Assembly: GCF_035222375.1 (NCBI RefSeq)
Contig: NW_026946363.1
Coordinates: 6,138,001-6,202,000 of the forward strand
DNA from: Podospora pseudocomata
Taxonomy: Eukaryota; Ascomycota; Sordariomycetes; Sordariales; Podosporaceae
DNA length: 64,000 bases
Direction: 5' to 3'
Shown piece after piece: positions 1-11,470 of the stretch. A program made the translations under genes and the position numbers. Below the pieces are notes generated by a model, which was not told the DNA's origin, did no database searches, and saw only the letters and a list, made by a program, of their open reading frames with translations. Each line of letters starts with the position of its first letter. The stretch's first letter is position 1.

Positions 1-2654
1 CTCGAGATCCGGAGTCGAGTTAGTTCGCGATTTCCCAGCAAAGGGAATGCATTGACATTGGCGACGACAAGTTGCACACACAGCGCGATGCGAAGCACTG
101 GTGGTGAGGTGACGGGGGGAGCGCAATTGGAAGCGGGAAATGGGGGGTGGGAAAATCGTTAGGGGGTCGAGCCTGGGCCACTTGCCCGCTGCAAGCATGT
201 GGGGAACAGCGAGCACGCACACCTAGCTCTTGGCTGGGATGGCCTCGCCATACCTCGCTTCGAGGCGCAGCTTCTGCGTAATTACCACTGAAGAATCTTC
301 AACACATCACGGGCATTCCACGCTTGATGCGATACACATGAGATTACGATGTACTTTGGGGTCTTCCGAGCCCTCTGAAAACCTGGAGACACCTGCTCGC
401 CTGCATCTGATATCACTTCCCGCTCCGGAGCCCCAAGAAGGAACAACCTGGGGGCCCTCTTCATCAATGTCGTCAGTGCATGGACTGGTCTAATCCGCGC
501 GGTGGTTGACAAACACTCCACAACCAGTGTCTGTGTATCTTTACACGCTGCAATTGAAGCATCACACAGCCTTCCTTGGGTGACGGGACGTCAAACTCAG
601 CCAGTGGCCTGCGGTATGAGCAGCCTACAGCCGCCGGAATCATGATCCGCTCTTCCTCAGGCCCCCACCTCGTCCGCCGGGTCTCACTCTGTCGTCCCGA
701 GAAAAGCAGAAGTAGACTCGGAGCACTGCTTCCCTGACCCCTACTCTTCTCCAAGAATCCTCACCCGCAGCGAGCCCGTCAGTCTGGCTCTGGCGAGTGG
801 CTGGTTCATTCCATATTCTCAGGTCTACAGGTTCCCGTGGCTTTGGGTTGCGCGAACTGGATCAGGAAGGTCATTCCCGTGAGTTGCTGGATCTGGCTAC
901 AGGCACATGGCACGCTTCTGCAGGACCGCCGACGCAATAAAAACCTCGCTTTGCATGGTGGTTCGGAGCACACGGTCATGAAATGCAAGAATACCGGGAA
1001 ACAGCACAAGCCCAGGCGTCCTTGCAGGATGGCACCATGGGGAGCTTTGCGGGACGACGCAATCATTGGACGAGACGCCTCACCAACTGACGCAGCTCGA
1101 GTCTCACAACCAGGCTTTTTCTGGGAGCCGAACAAAGCCCGTGATGGCAACAAAAGGCCACCACCGCCAGCTCAGCAGGAGAGAGCAGACGAGTCAGGAT
1201 ATGAGCATCGAGTTGACGTTTGGCTCAGACGGCGCCAAAATAAAAAAAAATAAAAAAATCAAACATGGGAGTCATGGTCAAGACGAGGCCTCGTCTGTGG
1301 CCGTAACCTCACGCAAGAGGAACGTCACGGCGACGAGCCTTTATCAGTCGTTGGTGTCGCGGCCAATTTCCGGCATTCTCTCTCCCTCCTCGCTCATTTC
1401 GCCTTGTCTCCCACACTCGTTCGCCATTCTTGCAGTCAGGGTTGCAATCCGCTACGGCTGTTGGTCCTGATTTGGCTACACAGTTTTAAAACTGGATGTT
1501 ACGTCGGGATTCCAGGAACAATCCGTGATGGCTTCTGGACCCCAAAGGACTACTGTATCAAGCTTCACCAAGCTTCGTCAGGCAGCTATCACCAACCGCA
1601 AACACTGTCGCATTGTTTTCAACCCCATGGTCCGCCACCTTGTGAACCCGGTCTGGCACCCCAAGAGGGCAAGGGAGAGGTTGTCGCCAGTGTGTTAGGG
1701 GATACCTCCGCCCTCACTAATTCTGGGTAGCCTTATTGGTACCACGTTATCTTAGTTTCAGAACAAGCTTCATGGCAGGTCCACACATCCACATCTCAGA
1801 TGCAGATAAGCTCCACATACGGATCCCTGCTGTTTTGATATCCCCAGATCTTCTCTTTCAACCGGAGGTATCAAGGGGCTGTTGTTTACAGCCGCTCCTG
1901 TATGTTTAACTGCCCCGTTGCAAACTGGTGGGTGAGGTATCGTCAAGGTCAAACACGGCCGCAGAACCTAGCTAGCTCCGCGACACGCCCCCATAGAATA
2001 GAGAAGACTTGCAACTTGGCCAGTCATGATGATCTTTAGTTTTGCAGAGCTATATATCCAATGTCAGGAACAAAAGAATTGATACTGCGAGTCGGCAAGA
2101 CGTATAATGACTATTAATCTATCACCCTTTCCAATAAAAATAGAGCTTTTTAACCATTTTTTAAGCCTATGAACTATCTGTTAAAGCTCATCAATTGTTT
2201 TTTAGAACATGTTAATTATTCTAAGGCTTATCATTAAAGTTCAACTATCATCAAAGTTCGATTATCATCGACATCAGAAACACCCATCATCATTGAGCAG
2301 GTGCCGTAATGCTTTCTCAAGACCAAAGATTGCCGGAGATAACTGTCGGCACCTGCCAGGTAACCCCGATCGGCGTCGGAGACATTACAGATAACACGGG
2401 GCAAGTGGTCGGAGGAGGCGGCAAAAAGCGGGCCAAGCTCGATCGGCATCGGAGTGACTTGAGAGCTTGGCCTTGCTCGCTTGTCAGTCGTCATCGACAA
2501 ATCTCACGAACAACCTCACCTGTCTCGACACCTTTTTTTAGCTTGACAGCTCTATAAACAACACAATGAATGGCGCAGCTGGTGGCTTCAATATCTGAGA
2601 ATTAAGCCACAGAAAAGAAATCATCCTATTTCTCGCCAGCGCGCCCAGCGCATC
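1..2654. other. Intergenic region upstream of the ABC1-like gene
   Basis: I find no supportable gene in this 2.65 kb. The open frames on both strands (longest about 138 codons, near 837-1253) lack recognisable domains and look like random frames in GC-rich DNA. The stretch contains an A-rich run near 1238-1260 and an AT-rich island at about 2085-2290, listed separately. The last 100 bases or so probably hold the leader of the gene that starts at 2655. Confidence 0.6.
2085..2290. other. AT-rich island, possibly a RIP-degraded remnant
   Basis: Base composition drops sharply to mostly A and T between about 2085 and 2290, rich in TTAA and TAA/TTA words, while the flanks are near 50 % GC. In sordariomycetes such islands are commonly decayed repeats mutated by RIP. 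No element family can be recognised in it. It could also simply be an AT-rich promoter-distal spacer. Confidence 0.4.
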
Positions 2655-4766
2655 ATGTGGCGCCATGGCCTCGCCGGCAGCACAGCCGGCAGCCGCCTCC
2701 GTCTGTCCGCCACCATTACGAGAACAAGAACGACAATAGCCTCAGCTCAGCCACTGCGCTTGCCACGCCCTTGGCGAACAATCGTCACCTCACCATCACA
2801 TCGCCGACCCCTCCACCCCTCATCCGGTCCCTTCGAGCCCCTCCGACCCCCCTCCCCCTCCTCGCTCGGCGCCCCCCGGGTCGCGAGATCGTACCCCCGG
2901 GCCGAAAAATACCTCCGCCGCCTCCTCATCATCTCTGCGCTCCTCGGCGCCGGCTATCTAGTAGACTCCCAAATCTACGCCTCCGGCATAGCCCGCTCCC
3001 TCCGCACCTTTGGCACCGGCCTCCTAGTAGCAGCCGACTACAAGCTCAACTTCCGGCCTCACCCCATCCCTCTAATCGGCTCGAAATCCGGCATCCCCGA
3101 GCTCCACCGCCGCAGCGCGGAGCGCATGTCCGACTTGCTACGGCACAATGGCGGGCTGTACCTCAAGATCGGGCAGGCAATCGCCATGCAGAGTGCTGTC
3201 TTGCCGCCGGAGTTCCAGAAGATGTTCGCGAGGATGTTTGATGATGCGCCGCAGGATAAGTGGGAGCTGGTGGAGAAGGTGATTAGGGATGATTTTGGGG
3301 GCAGGTCGGTAGAGGAGGTTTTTGGGGTGGATTTCACGGGGCGGGATGAGAGCAAAGGTGTTATGGAGAAGACTGCGAGGGCGAGCGCGAGTGTGGCGCA
3401 GGTTCATTGGGCGAGGTTGCCGGATGGGAGGGAGGTGGCGGTCAAAATTCAGAAGCCCGAGATTGAGAGGCAGATTGGGTGGGATCTGTGGGCTTTCAAG
3501 TGAGTCCTTTGCTGTTTTTGGATAGCGGTGGTGCTGACGGCCGGTTGTAGGGTCGTGATGAGGGTATACACCTGGTGGTTCGACCTGCCAATGTACTCCA
3601 TGGTCCCCTTTGTCAGCGAGCGACTGAAACTCGAAACCGACTTTGAAAACGAAGCCCGCAACTCGGAAGTCATGCGTGAGCTCATCAACGACGAGCCCGC
3701 TCTCAGGGGAAGAGTTTACATCCCCCCGGTATACCGCGAACTGTCCTCCAAGCGTGTCCTCACGACCGAATGGATCGAGGGCGTCCGGTTCAACGACAAG
3801 TCCGACCTCACCCGCCCCTGGCGAGGCGGTCACGGGAACTACTCCCCAGGCGTCCACGGCGAGCAGCTCCCTTCTCCAGACATGCCCTCCCTCCGCGCCG
3901 CCCTCCGCCAGAACCCAGACCGGCAACGGCTCAAACCCGAGCGCAGCTCCTGGCGCGGACCCAACCTCACCGGCGGGCTAGGCGTCTCCCCCAAGGACGT
4001 AATGACCACCATCGTTGATCTATTCTCGGCTCAAATTTTCAAGTTCGGCGTCGTCCACTGCGACCCTCACCCAGGCAACATGTTTGTCCGCCGGCTCCCC
4101 AACGGAAAGCCAGAGCTGGTCCTCATCGATCACGGGTTATACGTCTACATGTCTGACCAGTTCAGGCACGACTACGCCTCCTTCTGGAAGGCCCTCATGA
4201 CGTTTGACAACGCCAAGATCGTCCAGATCGCATCGGGTTGGGGGGTGAAAGGCGCGGAGATGTTTGCCTCGGCCACACTGATGCGGCCGTACGAAGGAGG
4301 CGAAAACAAGGTTCAGAAGGAGTTCCTCAAGGCCATGAAGGCCAGGTCGCCGAGCGAGAGGAATTACGAGATGCAGAGGAGGATGAAACAGGGAATAAGG
4401 GACATGCTCGCCGACGAGGAGAAGTGGCCGAAGGAGTTGATCTTTATCAGCAGAAACATGAGGATTGTGCAAGCCAACAACGCCAACATGGGGAGCCCCG
4501 TGAACAGGATCAAGATCATGGGAGTCTGGGCCAGCAGGAGTTTGTGGCAGGATAAAGGGTTGGGGTGGAGGGAGAGGGTGGGAAATGCGTGGAGGCATTT
4601 GCTTTTCAAAGGGGTTTTGTGGGCGAGCGATGCCGTCTGGTGGTTCTTTCGGGTGAAGCAGCTGCTGGGGAGGGGAGGGGGGATGGAGGACGAGGTGGAG
4701 GTGAAGATGAGGGAGATGGCGAGGGAGATGGGGATTGAGTTGCAGCATGATGTTTTCGCGGGGTGA
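2655..4766 (+). CDS. ABC1/ADCK-family atypical kinase (ADCK1/MCP2-like), mitochondrial
   Basis: Two exons, 2655-3499 and 3551-4766 (GTGAGT donor, TAG acceptor), give 686 residues. The first 50 residues are rich in Arg and hydroxylated residues with almost no acidic ones, like a mitochondrial presequence, and a hydrophobic segment follows near residues 91-110. The ABC1/UbiB core is clear: the family-specific KxGQ motif (KIGQ, residues 171-174), the VAVK lysine at 264, the catalytic loop HCDPHPGN at 451-458 and a metal-binding triad read as DHG (475-477). DHG in place of DFG, and the loop sequence, fit the ADCK1/yeast Mcp2 branch better than Coq8. Known members sit in the inner mitochondrial membrane and affect lipid homeostasis and cristae. 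Residues 365-430 form a variable, Pro- and Arg-rich insert. The start has A at -3. The family is certain; the exact orthology is inference. Confidence 0.93.
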
Positions 4767-5055
4767 GAGGTTGGGGTTCTGGGGAATAAGGAACAGGAAA
4801 GGGAACACGGAACTGAAGGCTAAGAAGGCCGTGCATCATATGAACAGCAGGAAGACAGATACAGGGCCAGGCATCAGATGGGGTGGTGGATTTGGTGTGT
4901 TAACATGAAGCTAGAAACTGATACCCCCTTTTGGCGTCTGGGAAGGAGACTTGTAGCAAGGAAGCAGGGAGGCCGCCAGGTTATTCAGTTGTGATGGGAG
5001 TCACAAAAGACAGAACTAGGTATGTATGATATACATGAGAGAGGATGTAGAACGT

Positions 5056-5080
5056 GCATCGCATCGCATCGCATCGCGTC
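5056..5080. repeat. GCATC pentanucleotide repeat
   Basis: Four perfect copies of GCATC (5056-5075) are followed by one GCGTC variant. It lies about 290 bp past the ABC1-like stop codon, in non-coding DNA. A short microsatellite with no visible function. Confidence 0.85.
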
Positions 5081-5861
5081 CACACTTCCGACGGGCCTGC
5101 CTCTTTACGTGATTTGATCTCTTGGTTCGAGGCTTTGGCCACTATTTATTTCCCCCACCTATGCAAACACTGTCTGTGTTCACGACGCTGCGAGACAGAT
5201 TGGATCTATGCGGAGAGACCAGGTCATCTGATGTAGGGGTTTGGAAATGGAGGCCCGAAAGGCTTGTCGTCGGAACTACAGAGTAAACGATACTGTCTGA
5301 GGCGGTCGGTTCGTCCGTCGTTGCTAGAAGGCCAGAAACGAAACACACTAGCTACAGATTTGCTGTTCTGTAGGGCTCGAGCAGAGTGGAAACACGGTCC
5401 ATCTCAATCTCATTCTCCATCCATGGCCGGTTGGACACTGACATTTTTGACAGCTGGCCTGTGACGTCGGTCCACTTGAGCTATCACTCAAGACTCGTGA
5501 GATAGAGCTTGCAACTTTTATTGCTGGCAGCTACTAGAGAGTTTCATGTGTCCACGGTCATCCATTACACTCTCTTATCTCTCGAGCACGTATACCTCTG
5601 AACAGAGTCATCAACCGTTGGACCACGGCGAACGAGATGCGTGCTTCGCAGCCGCATATCTTCACCAGACCGAACATCCAAATCTAGCTTAGCGCCCAGC
5701 CCCATGACCCTCCAATGTAGAAAGAGTGGGTTGGTTTATGCTGTCTAAGTCTGAAACACACCAAATCCCGATCTCACTTCTTCTCCACCATCCGGATCCT
5801 GCCCCGTTCAGGGCTGTCCTGGCTTTTTGGAGCATGGCATTGCAGTTTTGTCGGCGTCCAA

Positions 5862-5888
5862 GAGATTGGGAAGATTGGGAAGATTGGG
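5862..5888. repeat. 9-bp tandem repeat, three copies
   Basis: Three consecutive copies of a 9-bp unit (AAGATTGGG, the first with one change) lie in the intergenic region. No coding or structural role is visible. Confidence 0.8.
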
Positions 5889-7296
5889 ACAGCAGCTCCT
5901 CTTCCGGAACTCTCACCTCTTGATATGGAGTGATCATGTCGTCTGGGGGGGAGGGTCGGAGTTGGGCGGACCGTTTCTCTTTTCACGTGGCTTGTGGAAC
6001 TCGTTTCTTTCCTTCTTCCAGGCCGGGCCCTCTATCAGAATATCGACGGTTGTGTGACAGCAAAAGCATGCTGTCTGAACGGGTTGTTGCATGGGCTGAT
6101 CAGCGGTGATGCATAGGCGCCCTTGGTTGTGTATCGTCGAGAAGCAAGAATCGGCCAAAGGCCTTGGATCTGAAGACTGGTTGATGAAGAAACGGAACGC
6201 GCATGGAAGCATGTTGGGTGTGATTCCGGACATGTGATTGGCTGCTTCGACTTGCGACCTCAGCCATTTAGACCCTGCAGTTTAAAGGAGGCGAGGTGTT
6301 ACTTTGATATTTCCCATTGTCGGCGTTCTGTTGGATTGTCATCAAAGATTGTCCAGGAGGTAGCGAAAAGGCTAGGTGACATTTAGCGATCGTCTAATGT
6401 CTGTCGACGGCATGGACGAGATGATGGGGTCAGATATAGGGCGGGGTGCAGCGTCATGCCCGGATGAGACATGCAGGAAAGGGGTTCATCCAGGACCTTT
6501 GTGAGAGCAGCGAACTGATCATCTGAATACTCGGCAATGACCTTAGAATGGTCCTTTTGAACTGCGTAGGTCCAAACCAAGCGTGTTTAGGTGGCAGCAG
6601 GTTTCCAGTGTGGCCGGATCCATCTGTTTTAGCTGCCCCCCCCCCCTGCTCTTATTTGCAGTACCGCGGGTGCAGGTACCATCAGCCAATCTCTTCCATC
6701 ATCGGACTTTTTTTTTTTCTCTTTGCGCGCTCCTGATGAACAGGTGCCGTCCTCTTCTTCTTTCCAACGCCCCTCGGTTTCCCTAGAAGGACCGTCGCTG
6801 CATCACATTCGTCCCACGAGTCCTGGAAGGCTGTTTATCGCCCGACTTGTTGTCTTCGACCGCTTCACACCTTTTTGTTTGCCTCCCCCGCCGTTTGTAT
6901 CTGTACACTCGGCTTGTCGTTCCTTTTTACGCGTGAGCAAGTCTCCACTACCGACCTACCATAACCAAGCGCGTGCCGCCGAGCACTTGTGTCCCCGTGA
7001 GAGTTGTGGCCGCTGTATCGCCATCGAAGCCCCGGGTTTTGATGAGAGGGTTGGTGTAAGTCTGAGTTCAACTTAAAACGTCATATCATATCAGGTGGAA
7101 CTGGTCGGGTTTGAGAAACGGATGCGCCGTCAGGCTGTTTGCGACAAGTGGAGGGGGACGAGGAGCAGGGTGTTGCTAGGAAGCTGTTCCTAGCGACAAC
7201 CTATCCACCATCAACAACATGAAGAGCATCGTCGCAATCAAATCGCGGGGTAACAAGTGGTGGTTCCACTGGCGCATAGATACGCGCAGCAGTTGC

Positions 7297-7354
7297 GAAC
7301 TGTCGATTCGGAACTGTCAATTGGGAGCTCTCAGTTGGAAACTGTCAATTGGGG
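7297..7354. repeat. Imperfect 14-16 bp repeats in the presumed septin leader
   Basis: The core AACTGTCRATT occurs three times (near 7298, 7312 and 7340), with a fourth degenerate version between the last two. The repeats lie about 620 bp before the septin start codon, in a region likely to be promoter or leader. They may be duplicated factor sites or plain slippage. Confidence 0.6.
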
Positions 7355-7969
7355 AACCGAAGATGTAAACAAGAAAGTGTGAATGTGTTTTGATGCTGAC
7401 AGGCACCTCGCCAGAAGCTCTGCAACCTTCCCCCAGGGACATCGAGTGTTTGTTACCCACCCACCACCGCACGCTCCCGAAACGCTTTTGCCTCTTTTTG
7501 CGACTTCGCTCAGGATCACCACCTGACACTTTGACTTTATAAGACAGAGTCACGGTGATCGACAACCAAACCAAAGCTACTAGTAGCAGGAGCCCTTGAC
7601 ACGCCGCCAGCGAAACTGTGTTTTGCACTACCTTCGATTCTTACCGTCCTCTTTTATCAACGCCGTCGACGCGGGTTGCGACCTGCTTCTCAAAAGGTTA
7701 GCCGCGACTCGAGACAGAGTTTGCTTGCTCGCCCCTCCCCCCTTCTAGTTCCAAGCTGATCCGTCCCCATCTACGCCAGGCGTTCCGTCAGAAGCTAGTT
7801 CTGCGAGCTCGACCGTGTCCCGGCCCTCGGTAGGTCTTGTCTGCACACACCGACCAGAACTCACAGCTCGAGAGCAGCTGTGGCTTGCAGCGTCCGGCCC
7901 GTTGTGCTGCTTCCCCCTGCAGCGGACTGGCGAGATAACATTGATTCCCGTCCTCTTTGAAGGAGGCCA

Positions 7970-9631
7970 ATGTCCCATCCCATTCGTCGCTCTAGCCTCG
8001 GTGGAATGTTGTTGCGTCGCAGCAAGAGCGCCGACTTGAAGAAGCAGCAGAAGCTGGCTCGGGAGCAGGAGCTCCAGCGCCAGCGCGATGCTGTTTCCAA
8101 GTCCCCGCCACGCCTGCCGGTCTTGTACAATGGCGCCCCTGCGCCTCAGTTAGGTCTCGGTGGTGAGGCCCGCCCCGACTCGATCGCTATCGTTTCTGGC
8201 AGAGCCGGGTATGCTCCTGCTCCCTCGGCCGGCCCCCCCGCCGACGCCGCTGCTTTCGCTACTCCTGCCCCACGCCCTTCCGTGGAGCCAGCTCGCTCGA
8301 ACTTCAGCATCCCCCCTCCTCCTATTCCCAACGGTGGCTTCGACCCTTACGCTGGCACTGGGAGCATGGCACATCGCGGTCGCTACAGTTATGCCAGCAG
8401 CGCCATGAGTACCATCAACAGCCCCAGAAGAGTCAGGAGGAGGAAAGATCCTACTCCTTTCAAGTAAGTATCGCTTCCGCGTAAATCCCAGCTCGTCGGA
8501 GTCCAGCAAGATTAACCCGAGCTCCCTCGTAGCATTCTCGTCATTGGTACCTCCAATTCCGGCAAGTCATCGTTTCTCGAGTTCCTCAAGGCCGCACTTG
8601 CTCTCCCGGCCAAGAAGCGCTCCAAAAGCACCATCGAGCACGAAGAGATCCCCAAGCCACCGCCGTCCGGAAACTTCATTCCCCATTACTTGGAGACCGA
8701 AATCGACAATGAGCGTATTGGTTTGACCCTGTGGGACTCGGAAGGGCTGGAGAAGAATGTGGTGGACTTGCAGCTCCGAGAGATGTCGGGCTTCCTCGAG
8801 AGCAAATTCGAGGAGACGTTTGCCGAGGAGATGAAGGTTGTGAGAGCCCCTGGTGTACAAGATACCCACATTCATGCCGTCTTCCTGGTCCTCGACCCGG
8901 CACGACTCGACCGGAATGTCGCCGCGGCCAAGGCAGCCGGCGCCAACGGTCACGTCAGCGGCGGCAAGCATTCTCCCCATGCACGCATCTTGGGCAGCCT
9001 TGACGAGGACCTCGATCTCCAGGTGCTCCGAACTCTTCAGGGCAAGACCGCTGTCATTCCAGTCATTGCCAAAGCCGACACCATCACAACCAAGCACATG
9101 AATGTGCTTAAGAGGTCGGTCTGGGACAGTCTCAAGAAAGCCAATCTCGATCCCCTGGAGGCTCTAGGCTTGGATGCCGATGACGACGAGTCAACTCCTG
9201 ATTCGAGCAAGATTCTCGAGGAAGACGAGGATGAAGAAGAGCATCCATCATCGAACAGCGAGGCTGAGGGAAGCACGGACGGCCAAAGCCTACCTATTCA
9301 GGGACAGAGCCCGTCTCCCAACTCCAAGAGGTTATCCAATGGCTCCGTCCGCCGAAGCAAGACAGAAGACACCCTAAAGGACGACGAAGTGCCCTTCTTC
9401 CCCATGTCGATAATCAGTCCTGACATCTACGAACCCGAAGTGGTCGGACGCCAGTTCCCATGGGGCTTTGCCGACCCATACAATGAGGAACACTGCGACT
9501 TTGTTCGTCTGAAGGAGGCTGTGTTCAGCGAGTGGCGCGGCGAACTTCGCGAGCTCAGCAGGGAACAATGGTACGAGGGCTGGAGAACCAGTAGGCTCAA
9601 ACAACGAGATGGGGCGAAGCTTCGCAGATAG
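7970..9631 (+). CDS. Divergent septin (AspE-like)
   Basis: Two exons, 7970-8463 and 8533-9631, encode 530 residues. The septin plan is visible in order: a low-complexity N-terminus (1-150), a polybasic stretch RRVRRRK near 153-159 that in septins contacts membrane lipid, a P-loop (GTSNSGKS, 170-177), a G3 position reading DSEG (233-236), the septin-type G4 motif AKAD (344-347), and a septin-unique element from about 470 with the GR-x-FPWG...HCDF pattern ending in a YEGWR-type tail. An acidic Ser-rich insert (about 385-460) separates G4 from the unique element, and no C-terminal coiled coil follows. Septins are filament-forming GTPases of cortex and septum. The missing coiled coil and the divergent G3 and N-terminus suggest the filamentous-fungus AspE group rather than the core Cdc3/10/11/12 types; subgroup is inference. 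Confidence 0.88.
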
Positions 9632-9716
9632 AGTTGACGTTGACCAGCCCTGGTTTCGGATCGACCACTCCGATTTTCCCGACGCCAGGGATGTCGATTT
9701 CTTCCCCTCTCACCGG

Positions 9717-9726
9717 ACCCTAACCC
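9717..9726. promoter_or_regulatory. Telobox-like motif ACCCTAACCC (1 of 6)
   Basis: An exact ACCCTAACCC, equal to 1.7 turns of the TTAGGG telomere repeat, lies about 85 bp after the septin stop codon. It is one of six such 10-mers in the window, all outside coding sequence. Telobox-type proteins of the Tbf1 family bind such sequence; a function for this copy is inference. Confidence 0.4.
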
Positions 9727-10360
9727 TTTGGGTTCCGGTATGAGCACCACACGCCACAGAGTGGCTTTGCACGACATTGCGCGCCGTTACCAAAGAACTG
9801 CGCCTTTTCCTTTCCCTCATCGCCAGGGTAGCATCCCTCCTGTCTTCCCGTTCCTCGGGGTTGGATCATAGGTCCCTTTTCGGCTGTTTACGACTTCCAT
9901 CTCTAACGATATTTCCAACGCGCACAGATTGCAGTATGTGGACCGTCAAGTATGAGTAGCCTCCGGATATGGGGTTCGTTGTTTGGCAATCGTTTCGGTG
10001 GCATGGTTTGCGGGCTCTGGGGACCGTTGGGCTTACCAGCTAGGGACTTACCCTATCCTGCCTTCTCTTTTCTTTTCTTTCCTTTTTGTACACAAGGACT
10101 GTTTATCTTCATATGGCCGGACACAAAATACCCATTTTTTACTCTTCTGACAAAGACCCGATAGCTCGTATGGGCAGCCAAGAGGAGGCGCAAGTCGGAA
10201 GGAAAAGGCGAAAGGAGGCTTGGTTCAGTTAGCTCTGATTTCCTGTTCATTTTCACTTGCCCCCTTGTGTTAGTTGTCTTCTGTCTACTGAGCTCTGGAA
10301 TACCACTGTTTTTCTACTCATGATCGCCCCTGTGTCGTACTGTTTATGCTGTTTATGCTG

Positions 10361-10393
<33 letters not shown>

Positions 10394-10397
10394 ATGT
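10361..10397. repeat. (TC)n(TG)n dinucleotide tract
   Basis: About ten TC units run directly into about eight TG units, followed by a degenerate tail. It lies in the convergent intergenic region and is a simple compound microsatellite. Confidence 0.9.
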
Positions 10398-11470
10398 GGT
10401 GATTCAAGGGGTCCAAAAACTGCTTTCAACAATCAACGTAATATGGTGCACCTACTACCACCTCATCACGTTGATCAACTGTCCCCCCATGTGCTCTCGA
10501 GCTTTTATATGACGTTCAGGGGCTTTTGTTGGGGGTTAGTGACAGTTGGTATAGTAAATAAATAACTGACACGAAGTTGAGAGGCGAAGATTAGGTGAGG
10601 GCCTGCACGGGAGGGGTTAGTTGGGTCCATCAAGCCCGAGTGTTCTGGGTGTTTGAAACTTGCTTTTTTTTTTTTCTCTCTCTTTCTTCATGTGCTAGAT
10701 TTAGAGAGGATAGAGTAAGCGCGCAGCTTATTGAAAAATGTCGTGTTTTTTTTTTCGTGATGACATGGTGCTTCGTGGTAAGAAATGTGTAATACATCGG
10801 CAACAGACATTGCGTTCTTGTCTACCTACTCGCATCTCTCTATAGGGGCAGTGACATGAATAAAACATACACACACAAACATCACAAAAGTAGAGTTCGG
10901 CATAATGCAAGTCCAATTAAGATAGTCCCGGCTGGTATCAAGACGAACCAGAAATATCAACTACCAACAGGATTTACAAAGTTCCGCTCATAATGATCAT
11001 CGAATACAAACATGATACACACTCCAGGATGTCGACGAAATCAACATTTTACTCTCCTGTTGCCTTCCCAAACTCCACCGAGCTATCCCTGACCCCATCC
11101 CTTTACCACTAAACCCCCATTTGTTAATGTTCCGTGTTCTCCAAAAACGACCATAACCCCCTTGCCAAGTATTTCCAGCCCAAAAAATGCAACGCCAACT
11201 TGTCAGTGGTCACCCATCCCCAGAATGAAATATTCATCTGCCTGTTTGTTGCTATCCTCCCTTTTTTCGCCTTACTTCCTGCCGATTTCCCAAAAAGCCA
11301 TGCATGCCTGAAAGAGATTCCAAATGTTGGAAGAAAATGCAAAGAAGCAACAAAACCGCAAAACTGCAAAAGAACACCACAAAAAGCAACCCATCAGTCC
11401 CCATGGACCCTGCCCCATAATGAACCAAAGACCTGTCGACCATTGCTAAATATCGTGATAGAAGAATGAC

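Larger units (their letters stand above)
4767..7969. other. Long intergenic region with the probable leader of the septin-like gene
   Basis: No recognisable gene lies in these 3.2 kb. Short open frames around 5689-6233 and 6723-7076 have no domain features. From about 6610 to 6990 the plus strand is pyrimidine-rich, with a C run near 6640 and a T run near 6710; together with the CT-rich block just before 7970 this fits a promoter and a long leader for the downstream gene. Three short tandem repeats are listed separately. Confidence 0.55.
9632..11470. other. Intergenic region between convergent genes
   Basis: This 1.84 kb should carry the 3' untranslated parts of the septin-like gene (plus) and the proline-rich gene (minus). 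No open frame in it has recognisable content. It holds a TC/TG dinucleotide tract and one telomere-like ACCCTAACCC motif near 9717, both listed separately. Confidence 0.6.

Noticed and set aside
3138-3926. A 262-codon minus-strand frame over the ABC1-like gene
   Set aside because: It crosses the intron and lies opposite conserved kinase motifs; no domain content of its own.
5056-5080. GCATC repeat considered as part of a CRISPR-like or regulatory array
   Set aside because: Perfect pentamer tandem without spacers; an ordinary microsatellite.
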